Source of the DNA: CAYVRJ01 sp964453645
Lineage (GTDB): Bacteria; Bacillota; Clostridia; Christensenellales; JAWKQI01
DNA: 64,000 nt
Direction of reading: 5' to 3'
NCBI GenBank assembly: GCA_964453645.1
Contig: CAYVRJ010000003.1
Coordinates: forward strand, 124,001-188,000
The translations under genes were made by a program, and so were the position numbers. The notes below the pieces were generated by a model, which did not search any database, had not been told where the DNA came from, and was given only the letters and a program-made list of their open reading frames with translations. Shown here one piece after another: positions 17,817 through 26,089 of the stretch (positions within the stretch are counted from its first letter, which is position 1; each line of letters begins with the position of its first letter).

Positions 17817-18953
17817 GTGGCAGAAAAGAGAGATTATTACGAGGTGCTGGGGGTCGACAAGTCCGCCTCACCCGACGAAATAAAAAAAGCATACAGGCGG
17901 TTGGCAAAGGAACACCATCCCGATGCCAATCAGGGTAAAGCCGATGCCGAACAAAAGTTTAAAGAGATTAACGAAGCGTATCAAGTGCTGTCGGACAGCG
18001 ATTCAAAGCGCAAGTACGACGCATACGGCCATGCGGCGTTCGATGCTTCTGCCGGTTATGGCGGGGGCGGTGGTTACGGCGGTTTTGGTGGATTTGGAGA
18101 TATCAACTTAGACGATATTTTCGGCTCCTTCTTTGGCGGGTTTGGCGGTTCGTCCAGAAGGAGTTATTCGGGTGCACAGCCGGGCAGAGACCTTCGCTAC
18201 GACCTAACCATCACCTTCGAAGAGGCGTACTCCGGCGTGAAGAAAACCATTGACGTTGCAAAGGAAGAGCGGTGCGAGGTGTGCAGCGGCACGGGGGCCA
18301 AACCGGGGACAGAGAAAAAAACTTGTTCGGCCTGCGGGGGCAGCGGCCAGATGCGCCAGCAGAAGCAGACGGCCTTTGGCAATTTTGTCAACGTCATCAC
18401 TTGCCCCACTTGCGGGGGAGAGGGTAGCATTGTGGAAAGCCCCTGCGAACATTGTCACGGCAGGGGAACCAAGAAGAAGAGCAAGAAGTTAAACATCACC
18501 ATCCCTGCCGGCATAGACAACGGTCAGGCCCTCACGCTGAGCGGCGAGGGGGAGCCGGGTAAAAAGGGTGGCCCAGACGGAGACCTGCTGATCTACATCC
18601 ATGTGAAACCCCACAAGTATTTAAGGCGGGACGGCGTGGATATGTATTTGGATATGACCATATCCTATGCCACAGCCGCTCTGGGGGGAGACTTGGAAGT
18701 GCCCACATTGGACGGAAAAATTAAATATAAAATACCCGAGGGAACTCAATCGGGAACAACATTCCGCTTGAAAGACAAGGGTTTTAAGCACTTGCGCACA
18801 GCAAGGCGGGGAGATATGTTTATCACCACCAACATCGAAGTGCCCAAAAAGTTAAATGATAAACAAAAGAAGCTGCTCACAGAATTCGAAGATTCATTGA
18901 GTTCGAAGAGTTACTTCGAGAGGGTTAAAGACGCATTTAGCAAAGGTTTTTAA
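17817..18953 (+). CDS. dnaJ: Co-chaperone DnaJ (Hsp40)
   Basis: Delivers substrates to DnaK and stimulates its ATPase. Residues 1-70 are the J domain with the HPD motif (EHHPDANQG). A Gly/Phe-rich linker follows (about 78-115). Four zinc-finger repeats come next, CEVCSGTG, CSACGGSG, CPTCGGEG and CEHCHGRG, so it is a full type I DnaJ. The C-terminal beta domains end near residue 378. The start is GTG at 17817 behind AAGGGGTG. It lies 87 bases after dnaK, separated by a strong hairpin. Confidence 0.97.
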   Translation: MAEKRDYYEVLGVDKSASPDEIKKAYRRLAKEHHPDANQGKADAEQKFKEINEAYQVLSDSDSKRKYDAYGHAAFDASAGYGGGGGYGGFGGFGDINLDDIFGSFFGGFGGSSRRSYSGAQPGRDLRYDLTITFEEAYSGVKKTIDVAKEERCEVCSGTGAKPGTEKKTCSACGGSGQMRQQKQTAFGNFVNVITCPTCGGEGSIVESPCEHCHGRGTKKKSKKLNITIPAGIDNGQALTLSGEGEPGKKGGPDGDLLIYIHVKPHKYLRRDGVDMYLDMTISYATAALGGDLEVPTLDGKIKYKIPEGTQSGTTFRLKDKGFKHLRTARRGDMFITTNIEVPKKLNDKQKKLLTEFEDSLSSKSYFERVKDAFSKGF

Positions 18954-18956
18954 ACG

Positions 18957-19886
18957 ATGCAGTATTATGAAGTGAGGATCAAGACCACCATCTACGCCGA
19001 AGAAATGATTTCGGCCATGCTCAACGAACGGGGCGCACAGGGAGTGGTCATCGAAGACAGGGACATCACCGGGGTGAGCGGGGACTATATCGACTCCGCC
19101 CTCATATCCGATGACGACAATGCGCTGATCAAGGCGTATTTCCCAACGGACAACATCAAGGCGCTCATTGCCGATTTAACGCAAGCGTTGGGGGAGATTC
19201 CCACCTACGGTTTGGAGTTTGACGTGGGTGAGTTAAAGCTGAGTTACTCTTTGGTGGACGAAGAGGACTGGGCCAACAACTGGAAGAAGTATTACAAACC
19301 CTTAAAGATCGGCAAGAAAATTGTCATTTGCCCCAAGTGGGAGGAGTGCGAGCTAACCGAAGATGAGCTGATGGTCAAACTAGACCCCGGCATGGCCTTT
19401 GGCACGGGGCAGCACGAATCCACAGCCATGTGTGTGGAAGCCTTGGAGCGAAAGGTGAGCAGTGCGGATAACCTGCTGGACTTAGGCTGCGGAAGCGGCA
19501 TCTTGGGCATTTGTGCCAAGAAACTGGGTGCCAGAAACGTCACCTGTGTGGACATCGATGTACACGCTGTGGACATTGCCCGGGAAAATGCAGAGTATAA
19601 CGATTGCGACATTACATTCCATGCGGGAAATGCACTGATTAGCGACGAATTGGTGGAGAGTATCGGCACGGGTTACGACATCGTGGTGGCGAATATTATT
19701 GCGGATGTGATCATCGCCTTTGTTCCCTTTGTCCACTCCATTTTAAAAGATGGTGGAGCGTTTATTTCCTCGGGTATCATCGACACCCGGGCAAAGGATG
19801 TGATGGTTGCATTGCAGCAGCAGGGGTTCAAGTTAATCACCAAAAACAATTTAAACGGTTGGGTGTGCATTGAGGTGCGCAAATGA
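18957..19886 (+). CDS. prmA: Ribosomal protein L11 methyltransferase PrmA
   Basis: SAM-dependent enzyme that trimethylates L11. The N-terminal substrate-recognition domain (about 1-110) contains DEEDWANNWKKYYKPLKIG. The Rossmann methyltransferase domain has DPGMAFGTGQHEST, the SAM loop LLDLGCGSGILGI, DIDVHAVDIA and the NIIADVI segment. At 309 residues it is full length. It starts 3 bases after dnaJ and overlaps rsmE by ATGA. This dnaJ-prmA-rsmE order is common in Clostridia and Bacilli. Confidence 0.96.
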   Translation: MQYYEVRIKTTIYAEEMISAMLNERGAQGVVIEDRDITGVSGDYIDSALISDDDNALIKAYFPTDNIKALIADLTQALGEIPTYGLEFDVGELKLSYSLVDEEDWANNWKKYYKPLKIGKKIVICPKWEECELTEDELMVKLDPGMAFGTGQHESTAMCVEALERKVSSADNLLDLGCGSGILGICAKKLGARNVTCVDIDVHAVDIARENAEYNDCDITFHAGNALISDELVESIGTGYDIVVANIIADVIIAFVPFVHSILKDGGAFISSGIIDTRAKDVMVALQQQGFKLITKNNLNGWVCIEVRK

Positions 19887-20593
19887 GGTTTATCGGCAGT
19901 GTGCAGGGGGAAACCTTCCACATCTGCGGGGAGGAACTCTTGCACGCAAGCAAGGTGATGCGCCTGACCGTTGGGGATTCGTTTACGGGGATAGACTTTT
20001 CGGGCAAGGAATATTTTTGTACGATTCTTAGTATCACAAAAGGTGAATGTGTTGCCCGCATTGAAAAGACGGATCCCGGCCATAGAGACCCGGAAATCCA
20101 CATAACCCTCTTTCAGGCGATCCCCAAGGCCTGTAAGATGGAAACCATATTGCAAAAGTGTACCGAGTTGGGTATTTCCACCTTTATTCCCTTTGTGTCC
20201 CAGCGCTGTGTGAAAAAACCAAAGGACAACTTGCGCGAAAAGCTGCAAAAGGTATCGGACGAAGCCATCAAGCAGTGCAAGCGGTGCGACAGGGTGGATG
20301 TGCAAGACACCCACACCTTTGATGAAATGATTAGGCGATTGAGTGAATACGACCAAATCATCTTTTGTTATGAAGAAGAGAATACCAGCACATTAAAACA
20401 GGTGCTCAAGAATTTCCATAGAAAGAAAAAGTTTGCAGTGCTCATCGGCACAGAGGGAGGATTTTCCCCCGAGGAAGCCTCCGCAATTGCAGCAGCCGGG
20501 GGAGCGTGTGTCACCCTTGGCAAGCGGATTTTACGCACAGAGACTGCGGGTAGCGCTGCCGTTGCCATGCTTTTATACGAGTATACCCTATGA
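19883..20593 (+). CDS. rsmE: 16S rRNA (uracil1498-N3)-methyltransferase RsmE
   Basis: SPOUT-class RNA methyltransferase with an N-terminal PUA-like domain (about 1-70) and a trefoil-knot catalytic domain. The knot region shows IGTEGGFSPEEA and LGKRILRTETA, which form the SAM pocket. Upstream are QAIPKACKMETILQKCTELG and SQRCVKK. Length is 236 residues, as expected. It overlaps both neighbours by ATGA, so it is translated as part of the heat-shock operon. Confidence 0.95.
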   Translation: MRFIGSVQGETFHICGEELLHASKVMRLTVGDSFTGIDFSGKEYFCTILSITKGECVARIEKTDPGHRDPEIHITLFQAIPKACKMETILQKCTELGISTFIPFVSQRCVKKPKDNLREKLQKVSDEAIKQCKRCDRVDVQDTHTFDEMIRRLSEYDQIIFCYEEENTSTLKQVLKNFHRKKKFAVLIGTEGGFSPEEASAIAAAGGACVTLGKRILRTETAGSAAVAMLLYEYTL

Positions 20594-21645
20594 CCGTTGG
20601 ATTTATGACGTTGGGCTGCAAAGTCAACCAGTACGACACCCAGGGGTTGGAGGAATTGTTTATTTCCCGGGGATTTGAAATTGTAGATTTTGATGTGTGT
20701 GACATTGCAGTGGTGAACACCTGCACGGTCACATCCATTGCGGATAAAAAGTCCCGCCAAGCCATCAGCCGGGCCATCCGCCGAGGTGCCAAGGTGATTG
20801 CTTGCGGTTGCCTTGCCCAAAGTGATGCAAAGACACTGCTGGACATGGGGGTGTATGCAGCGGTGGGCACGAAAAACCGTGCGCAAGTGGTGGATATTGC
20901 ACTGAACGGCAGGGATGGAGGTGCCATCGATGATGAATCGGCGGATACCTTTGAGGAACTGCCCATCAGCCAAACCAGCAGGCGGGAAGCCTATATTAAG
21001 ATTCAGGACGGGTGTGACAACTTTTGTGCATACTGCAAAATTCCCTACGTCCGGGGCAGGTCTAGGAGCAGGGACTATGCTTTGGTGATGGAGGAAGTGA
21101 AACGCCTTTCACACAAAGAGACGCTGGTGCTAACGGGCATCCACATCGACGACTATTCCTTTGATGGTAAGACATTAATTGATGTGCTAGAGGAAGTGAC
21201 ACGCATTGCGCAACATTCCAAAATAAGGTTGGGTTCGCTGCATCCAAAGTGTTTTACCAAGGAATTCTTGGAGCGGGGCAGTCAGCTTGAAAACCTAATT
21301 CCTTCGTTTCACATTTCCCTGCAAAGCGGGTGCGACGGGGTGTTAAGCCGCATGAACCGAAAGTACACAACAGAGGAATATTTTACGTGCCTTGAAAACA
21401 TTCGGAAGTATTTTAAAAACCCTGCCATCACAACAGATATTATCGCAGGGTTTTCGGGAGAGACACTGGAAGAGCATCAGCAGACACTGGCCTTTGTGAA
21501 GAAGTGTGGGTTTGCAAGTGTGCACGTTTTCCCCTATTCCAAGAGAAAGGGCACGGCCAGTGAAACCATGCCCGACACGATCACCAACGCCGAGAAGAAC
21601 AGGCGGGTGAACGAAATTATTGCGCTGTTTACCAATTTGACGTAG
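20590..21645 (+). CDS. mtaB: tRNA t6A37 methylthiotransferase MtaB, short form without TRAM domain
   Basis: Radical-SAM methylthiotransferase that turns t6A into ms2t6A at position 37 of ANN-decoding tRNAs. The N-terminal UPF0004 domain has its cluster cysteines in GCKVNQYD, NTCTVT and CGCLAQ. The radical-SAM motif is CDNFCAYC. HISLQSGCDGVLSRMNRKY and the TDIIAGFSGET segment are normal. The protein stops at 351 residues, just after HVFPYSKRKGTASE and a short helix. MtaB proteins usually have 420-450 residues with a C-terminal RNA-binding TRAM-like domain, which is absent. The end overlaps the facing gene by 17 bases. No nearby continuation in another frame was seen. Confidence 0.9.
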   Translation: MTVGFMTLGCKVNQYDTQGLEELFISRGFEIVDFDVCDIAVVNTCTVTSIADKKSRQAISRAIRRGAKVIACGCLAQSDAKTLLDMGVYAAVGTKNRAQVVDIALNGRDGGAIDDESADTFEELPISQTSRREAYIKIQDGCDNFCAYCKIPYVRGRSRSRDYALVMEEVKRLSHKETLVLTGIHIDDYSFDGKTLIDVLEEVTRIAQHSKIRLGSLHPKCFTKEFLERGSQLENLIPSFHISLQSGCDGVLSRMNRKYTTEEYFTCLENIRKYFKNPAITTDIIAGFSGETLEEHQQTLAFVKKCGFASVHVFPYSKRKGTASETMPDTITNAEKNRRVNEIIALFTNLT

Positions 21646-23152
21646 CTCTACAATACTCAATGATATCTGAAATCTCGTTGAGCGCCAATGCTGCATTGTA
21701 TCTCCCAACATTCAACCAGCGGTAATCTCCGCTCAGGGAGTTGATAAAATCCACTTGGGAGAGCAGCAAGTATCCTCGCCCTGTCAAGCGGGGAGAGTTT
21801 TCACTTCTATAGAATTCTTCATCCACACCGTTCACATCATTCATATTGTATTGGATAAACCCATCGATGCTGAGTAAATGGGCGTAATAGGGCAGAGCAT
21901 CGGCGGATAAAGTCAGCAGATAGTCGATATCCGTCTTGTTGCTGTTGACCTCTTTGGTGTTTTGTTGTGCAATAAACGCATCCACATTAAAATATGTCAG
22001 CCCAATGAGCATGATACACGTGGTGTAAAAGACGGTGGAGAGGATTTTTAAGTGATCCTTCCAAATTTTCACCAGTGTCAGCAGGGTGATGATGAACAGT
22101 AGGATGATAAACGCCTGTACGTAAACCCTCAGTTGGGTGAACAAATATTCCTGCTCGTAGAGGGCCATGCGGTAAAATGCCGAGATGAGCAGGAGTAAGG
22201 TGAAGCAACACATGAGGGTGGCTAAGACGTTGATTACCTTTTTTGCCCGTCCACTTCCCTGACGGGTATATGCCACGCAAAAGGAAATCACAGCAAATAC
22301 GATTGCCGATGCCACGCAGAGCTGAAAGAACCCGGTTCTCGCATAGTCGCTGTAGGTATATCCTTGGGGCAGGGGGGACACCCCCGTTAAATAAATGAGC
22401 TGAATCATGCAAAACACGGCCAGTACAAAGTTGATTAAGATGAGTACCACCGCAGTGGGAGCCGTGGGAAAACTGCCCAGAGGCTTTTGTTTCGCCGTTT
22501 GTTGCATGGGAACGGATTTTAAACTGATAAAAAAGCTGGCAACAAACATATAGATTACAAAAAACGTGATTAAAAACCCGATGACATTCCAAAAGGAGAT
22601 GGCTTGCGCAACACTCTGAAGCAGGGAATTAAAGATCATGTCCGATTGGGCGAACAGCAGGAGCAGAATAATGATGATGGGCAGGGCAATCAAGGTGCCA
22701 AAGAGAATGGCTAAAAACATGGAGGATTTTTTCCGCTCTTTGGGAAAGAGGATCTGAAATAACCCCCCAATCCTGTGAAAGGGACGGACAAACAGTGTGG
22801 CACAAATGCAAACAAAGTTGGTGGATACACCCATCAGTTGGGTGACGTTGATTGCCAACAGCACAAACAGGGAGACAAAGTTAAAAAACAAGATGAGCCC
22901 GTTGTTAAACAGTGCAAAACTTAAGGAATTTAAAAAGACGAGGACAAAAAGCCACGTGTTTTTAAACGTGAGTTTGGGTTTTAGGCATATAAACAGTGTG
23001 GCATAAAACAAAACCAGTGAAATGGGCATGTTGATGCCAAATGCAATTCTTTGAGTGATGTTGTATAAAATGCCGAAACAAACCGAATAGACCCCAGTGA
23101 CGATGGCAAGTTTTGTCCACTGGTTGTGGTTCGAGTAATCCATAGTATTCAT
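21629..23152 (-). CDS. DUF4173 multi-pass membrane protein
   Basis: Integral membrane protein of 507 residues with about 11-12 hydrophobic segments and a soluble C-terminal tail of about 110 residues. It matches the DUF4173 family: GVSPLPQGYTYSDYARTGFFQL, FRMALY-like SAFYRMALYEQEYLFTQLRVYV, and a later FNVDAFIAQQN followed by DIDYLLTLSADALPYYAHL. The family has no established function. The ATG at 23152 follows a textbook AGGAGG. It lies 20 bases downstream of an MFS transporter gene on the same strand, so the two are probably co-transcribed. Its stop overlaps the end of mtaB. Confidence 0.85.
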   Translation of the reverse strand: MNTMDYSNHNQWTKLAIVTGVYSVCFGILYNITQRIAFGINMPISLVLFYATLFICLKPKLTFKNTWLFVLVFLNSLSFALFNNGLILFFNFVSLFVLLAINVTQLMGVSTNFVCICATLFVRPFHRIGGLFQILFPKERKKSSMFLAILFGTLIALPIIIILLLLFAQSDMIFNSLLQSVAQAISFWNVIGFLITFFVIYMFVASFFISLKSVPMQQTAKQKPLGSFPTAPTAVVLILINFVLAVFCMIQLIYLTGVSPLPQGYTYSDYARTGFFQLCVASAIVFAVISFCVAYTRQGSGRAKKVINVLATLMCCFTLLLLISAFYRMALYEQEYLFTQLRVYVQAFIILLFIITLLTLVKIWKDHLKILSTVFYTTCIMLIGLTYFNVDAFIAQQNTKEVNSNKTDIDYLLTLSADALPYYAHLLSIDGFIQYNMNDVNGVDEEFYRSENSPRLTGRGYLLLSQVDFINSLSGDYRWLNVGRYNAALALNEISDIIEYCRATSNW

Positions 23153-23172
23153 GGTAAACCTCCTAAGAACTT

Positions 23173-24342
23173 TTATGTTTCATAGACACGCTTTTTGATG
23201 AAAAAAGATGTTAAACTGCACAAAAGCGCCAATAGGACCGAAATGTACATGCCCACTGTGGTGGTGAATATGCTCGAAATATAGGCGACAAACACAGGGG
23301 TTGCCGCTTGGAAGATATATAGGAACCCTGTGACAATGGTGGAAGCGATGAGGGTGATAGTACTGTTTTCCGAACAGGCTAAGGCGTATATTAAGGGGAT
23401 GCTGGAACCCCCGAAGAACCCCGAAATGAGCACACATACGGTGAGGATGAGGGCATTGTTTGAGAGCAGTCCAACGGCCAGGGTTAAACCTGCCAATAGA
23501 CAGCCGAGCACCAATTGGGTCTTGGGATGAAGTTTAAACTTGGGGGTCAGCAGCCTTGCTGCTGCAATGCCCACCCAGTAAAGGGAGAGGGAGAGGGCAC
23601 CTAGTCCCACACTCATCAAATTGGTGGTGATATACATGGTGATAAAGATCACGACAATGGCTTGGTGGGCGGAGTATGCCCCGATAGATGCACAGTAGAG
23701 CAGGTTGTTTCTGCTCTTGAAAAACCCCAAGAAATCTTTCACTGCAAACTTGGAATCGGGTTGGCTGAAGGTGAGCACCTTCACTGCCTTGCGGCTCATA
23801 AAATAGTACAGGGCAAACATGAGGGCACACAGTGCCGAAATAAACATAAACACTTGATTCCAAGAAAAACCTGCGTTCATCAAAAAGAGGAAGGCGATTG
23901 GCCCTGCAATGCCCCCCATGCCAAACACCCCGTGGAGCAGGCTCATGTATTTGGGAGCGGTTTTTGGGGAGTGCATGTCCGAGATGAGGGAGGAATTGAG
24001 GGCGTTGAACAGGCCGATGACGATACCCAGCAGGCCGTACAGCAGCGCCAAAACCACAAACGGGGGAATGACACTGATAAACAGGCAGATAAAGATGATA
24101 AAAAAGAGGGAGAGGGTGACAACAGTTGTCTTTTTTAGACGTCCGGCGATGAGCATGGCGATGATCAGTGAAACCATGGAACCAATCCCTTGGGAGGTGC
24201 TGATCAGCCCCTGCTGTGCTCCGCTCAAAGAATATTCTGCGACAAAGTTCGACAACATAAACCCCTGGGTGGAGTTGACGAGAGCACAGATAAAAAAGGT
24301 GATATAAATACAATATGTATAGACATTGTTTGGTTTTTTCAC
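23173..24342 (-). CDS. Major facilitator superfamily transporter
   Basis: Twelve-helix MFS transporter of about 389 residues. N-half helices include STQGFMLSNFVAEYSLSGAQ, and the loop between helices 2 and 3 (IAGRLKKTT) is a degenerate form of the family motif. LSLYWVGIAAARLLTPKF starts the second half. The substrate is unknown; the shape resembles the fucose/FHS-like or set-type sugar transporters. The GTG at 24342 has GGAG five bases upstream and gives MKKPNNVYTY. The frame is open to a TTG at 24384, adding 14 residues. An ATG at 24400 with a good ribosome site is out of frame by one base. It forms an operon with the DUF4173 gene. Confidence 0.85.
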   Translation of the reverse strand: MKKPNNVYTYCIYITFFICALVNSTQGFMLSNFVAEYSLSGAQQGLISTSQGIGSMVSLIIAMLIAGRLKKTTVVTLSLFFIIFICLFISVIPPFVVLALLYGLLGIVIGLFNALNSSLISDMHSPKTAPKYMSLLHGVFGMGGIAGPIAFLFLMNAGFSWNQVFMFISALCALMFALYYFMSRKAVKVLTFSQPDSKFAVKDFLGFFKSRNNLLYCASIGAYSAHQAIVVIFITMYITTNLMSVGLGALSLSLYWVGIAAARLLTPKFKLHPKTQLVLGCLLAGLTLAVGLLSNNALILTVCVLISGFFGGSSIPLIYALACSENSTITLIASTIVTGFLYIFQAATPVFVAYISSIFTTTVGMYISVLLALLCSLTSFFIKKRVYET

Positions 24343-24433
24343 AAAAACTCCATTCCACCGCTTTTGCGGCACAAGATTTCTCAAAAGACCCTGCTTTCAT
24401 GAAATCCTTTCTTTCTGGTGTAAAATTTCATTT

Positions 24434-24462
24434 ATTATATTATGAACTGGGAGAAAAATCAA
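24434..24462 (-). promoter_or_regulatory. Promoter of the MFS-DUF4173 operon
   Basis: On the minus strand, TTGATT at 24462-24457 and TATAAT at 24439-24434 with a 17-base spacer. Confidence 0.7.
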
Positions 24463-24505
24463 ATGAACAATTCTTTGCAGAGGGTATAAGCTGGGTATTT
24501 TCTAC

Positions 24506-24533
24506 TTGAATATTTATGATTTTGCGCTATAAT
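24506..24533 (+). promoter_or_regulatory. Promoter of the DAHP synthase gene
   Basis: TTGAAT at 24506-24511 and TATAAT at 24528-24533 with a 16-base spacer, 27 bases upstream of the start. Both hexamers and the spacing are the same as in the cheV promoter. Confidence 0.75.
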
Positions 24534-24560
24534 AAACTATGAAAGCAGGTACAAAAACAT

Positions 24561-25577
24561 ATGATTGTCATACTTAAAGAAAACGTTGAAAAGAAAATTA
24601 TTGAAAATTTCATTACTGAGATAGAGCGCATACAAAACTTAAAGACCCATTTGAGTTATGGCGAAAACACCACCATCATCGGCTTGGTGGGGGATACTTC
24701 CCAAATAGACATGGGTGCTCTCAAGGCACTGCCCATCGTACACGACGTGCGCAGAGTGTCCGAACCCTTTAAAAAGGCAAACAGAAAGTTTCATGCAAGT
24801 GATTCTATTATTACAATAGGAAACAAGAAGATTGGTGGAGGAAACTTCATGGTCTTTGCGGGGCCTTGTTCGGTGGAAAACCGGGAGGGCATGTGTTTCA
24901 TTGCGGAGGAATCCAAGAAATACGGCGCAAATGGCCTGCGGGGCGGTGCGTTTAAACCCAGAACCTCCCCCTACTCCTTTCAGGGGTTAAAGGGCGAGGG
25001 ACTCAATATTTTAAAAGAAGTGGCCGATGCACAGAACCTGCCCATCGTTTCGGAGATCATGGATGTAAACGACATCGAATTGTTTTCCCTAGTGGATGTA
25101 ATTCAGGTGGGTGCACGGAATATGCAAAACTTTCAACTGCTCAAGATGTTGGGGGAGACGGACAAGCCAATCTTGTTAAAGCGTGGCCTCGCCAACACCA
25201 TCGAAGAACTGCTCATGAGTGCCGAATACATTATGGCAGGGGGCAACGAAAACGTAATCCTGTGCGAACGCGGCATTCGCACCTTTGAAACATACACCCG
25301 GAACACCTTGGACATCAGCGCCATCCCCGTGATCAAGCGGTTGTCCCACTTGCCCGTTGTGGTGGACCCAAGCCACGCAGGAGGGGAGGCGTATCTGGTT
25401 CCCGCCCTTTCCAAAGCGGCCATAGCTGCCGGGGCAGACGGGCTGATTATCGAAGTGCACAACTGCCCCGAAAAGGCATTGTCCGACGGAGCACAGTCTC
25501 TCACCCCCGAAGCCTTTGGGGCTTTGATGGTTGATCTTAAAAAATATTTGGAGTTGGAAAATAAGTGCTTAAGCTGA
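24561..25577 (+). CDS. aroF: 3-deoxy-7-phosphoheptulonate (DAHP) synthase, AroA-beta/AroF type
   Basis: First enzyme of the shikimate pathway, condensing phosphoenolpyruvate with erythrose 4-phosphate. The N-terminal 70 or so residues are a ferredoxin-like/ACT-like regulatory domain (MIVILKENV...). The barrel has FAGPCSVEN, LRGGAFKPRTSPYSFQG, QVGARNMQNF, LLKRG and VVDPSHAGG, all ligand-binding stretches. At 338 residues it is the standard Type I-beta enzyme. The ribosome site is weak (AGCAGG, 11 bases from the ATG). Its last 13 bases overlap the next gene. No other aromatic genes are nearby. Confidence 0.95.
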   Translation: MIVILKENVEKKIIENFITEIERIQNLKTHLSYGENTTIIGLVGDTSQIDMGALKALPIVHDVRRVSEPFKKANRKFHASDSIITIGNKKIGGGNFMVFAGPCSVENREGMCFIAEESKKYGANGLRGGAFKPRTSPYSFQGLKGEGLNILKEVADAQNLPIVSEIMDVNDIELFSLVDVIQVGARNMQNFQLLKMLGETDKPILLKRGLANTIEELLMSAEYIMAGGNENVILCERGIRTFETYTRNTLDISAIPVIKRLSHLPVVVDPSHAGGEAYLVPALSKAAIAAGADGLIIEVHNCPEKALSDGAQSLTPEAFGALMVDLKKYLELENKCLS

Positions 25578-26089
25578 ATGCAGATTATAAAGAGAGCAAG
25601 CTCTTGCTGCTCTATCTGTTTAGCAAATTTCATTTTAATCTAAGCGAATACCAGGTGTTGCGCATGAACGCCGAGTATTCTTTTATGAACTGCTTCGAAC
25701 TGCTGGAGTGTCTGTTCGATCTAAACGAGAGCAAGTTAATCGAGACCATCGAGACGGTGGACGGCAAGTTTTACGCCATCACCGCCGGTGGTGTGCAGAC
25801 CTACGAGCAGTTGAGCAGAGAACTGCGACTCTCCTTCAAAAAAAAGATCGACCAAATCTGTGACGAGCTGATGTACGATCTTCGGCTGGAATCTGAAATG
25901 CATGGCGATTATCACCAGATTCGGGATAACGAATATCTGGTGACGCTAAAAATAACAGAAAATCACATCAAAATATTTGAAATCAATCTAACCGTCTACT
26001 CTTTAGAAGACGCAAAGCGAATTACTGGCAATTGGAAGCGAAACAGCATCACAACCTATCAAAACGTGTTGTTAAACATCAATTCGTAA
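25565..26089 (+). CDS. DUF4364 family protein (probable winged-helix regulator)
   Basis: A 174-residue protein of the DUF4364 family, found mainly in Clostridia. The first 85 residues look like a winged helix: ESKLLLLYLFSKFHFNLSEYQ, the YSFMNCFELLECLFDL helix pair, then the wing GKFYAITAGG. The remainder has the family's ENEYLV-like VTLKITENHIKIFEINLTV strand pair. Function is not established; a regulatory role is inferred from the fold. The start is GTG at 25565, overlapping the DAHP synthase stop by 13 bases. Its stop overlaps the facing gene by 11 bases. Confidence 0.8.
   Translation: MLKLNADYKESKLLLLYLFSKFHFNLSEYQVLRMNAEYSFMNCFELLECLFDLNESKLIETIETVDGKFYAITAGGVQTYEQLSRELRLSFKKKIDQICDELMYDLRLESEMHGDYHQIRDNEYLVTLKITENHIKIFEINLTVYSLEDAKRITGNWKRNSITTYQNVLLNINS

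Noticed and set aside
23534..24400. Long minus-strand frame from an ATG with a good ribosome site (288 codons)
   Set aside because: It overlaps the MFS gene in another frame, has Cys/His-rich composition without membrane pattern and matches no family; the MFS frame is clearly the coding one.
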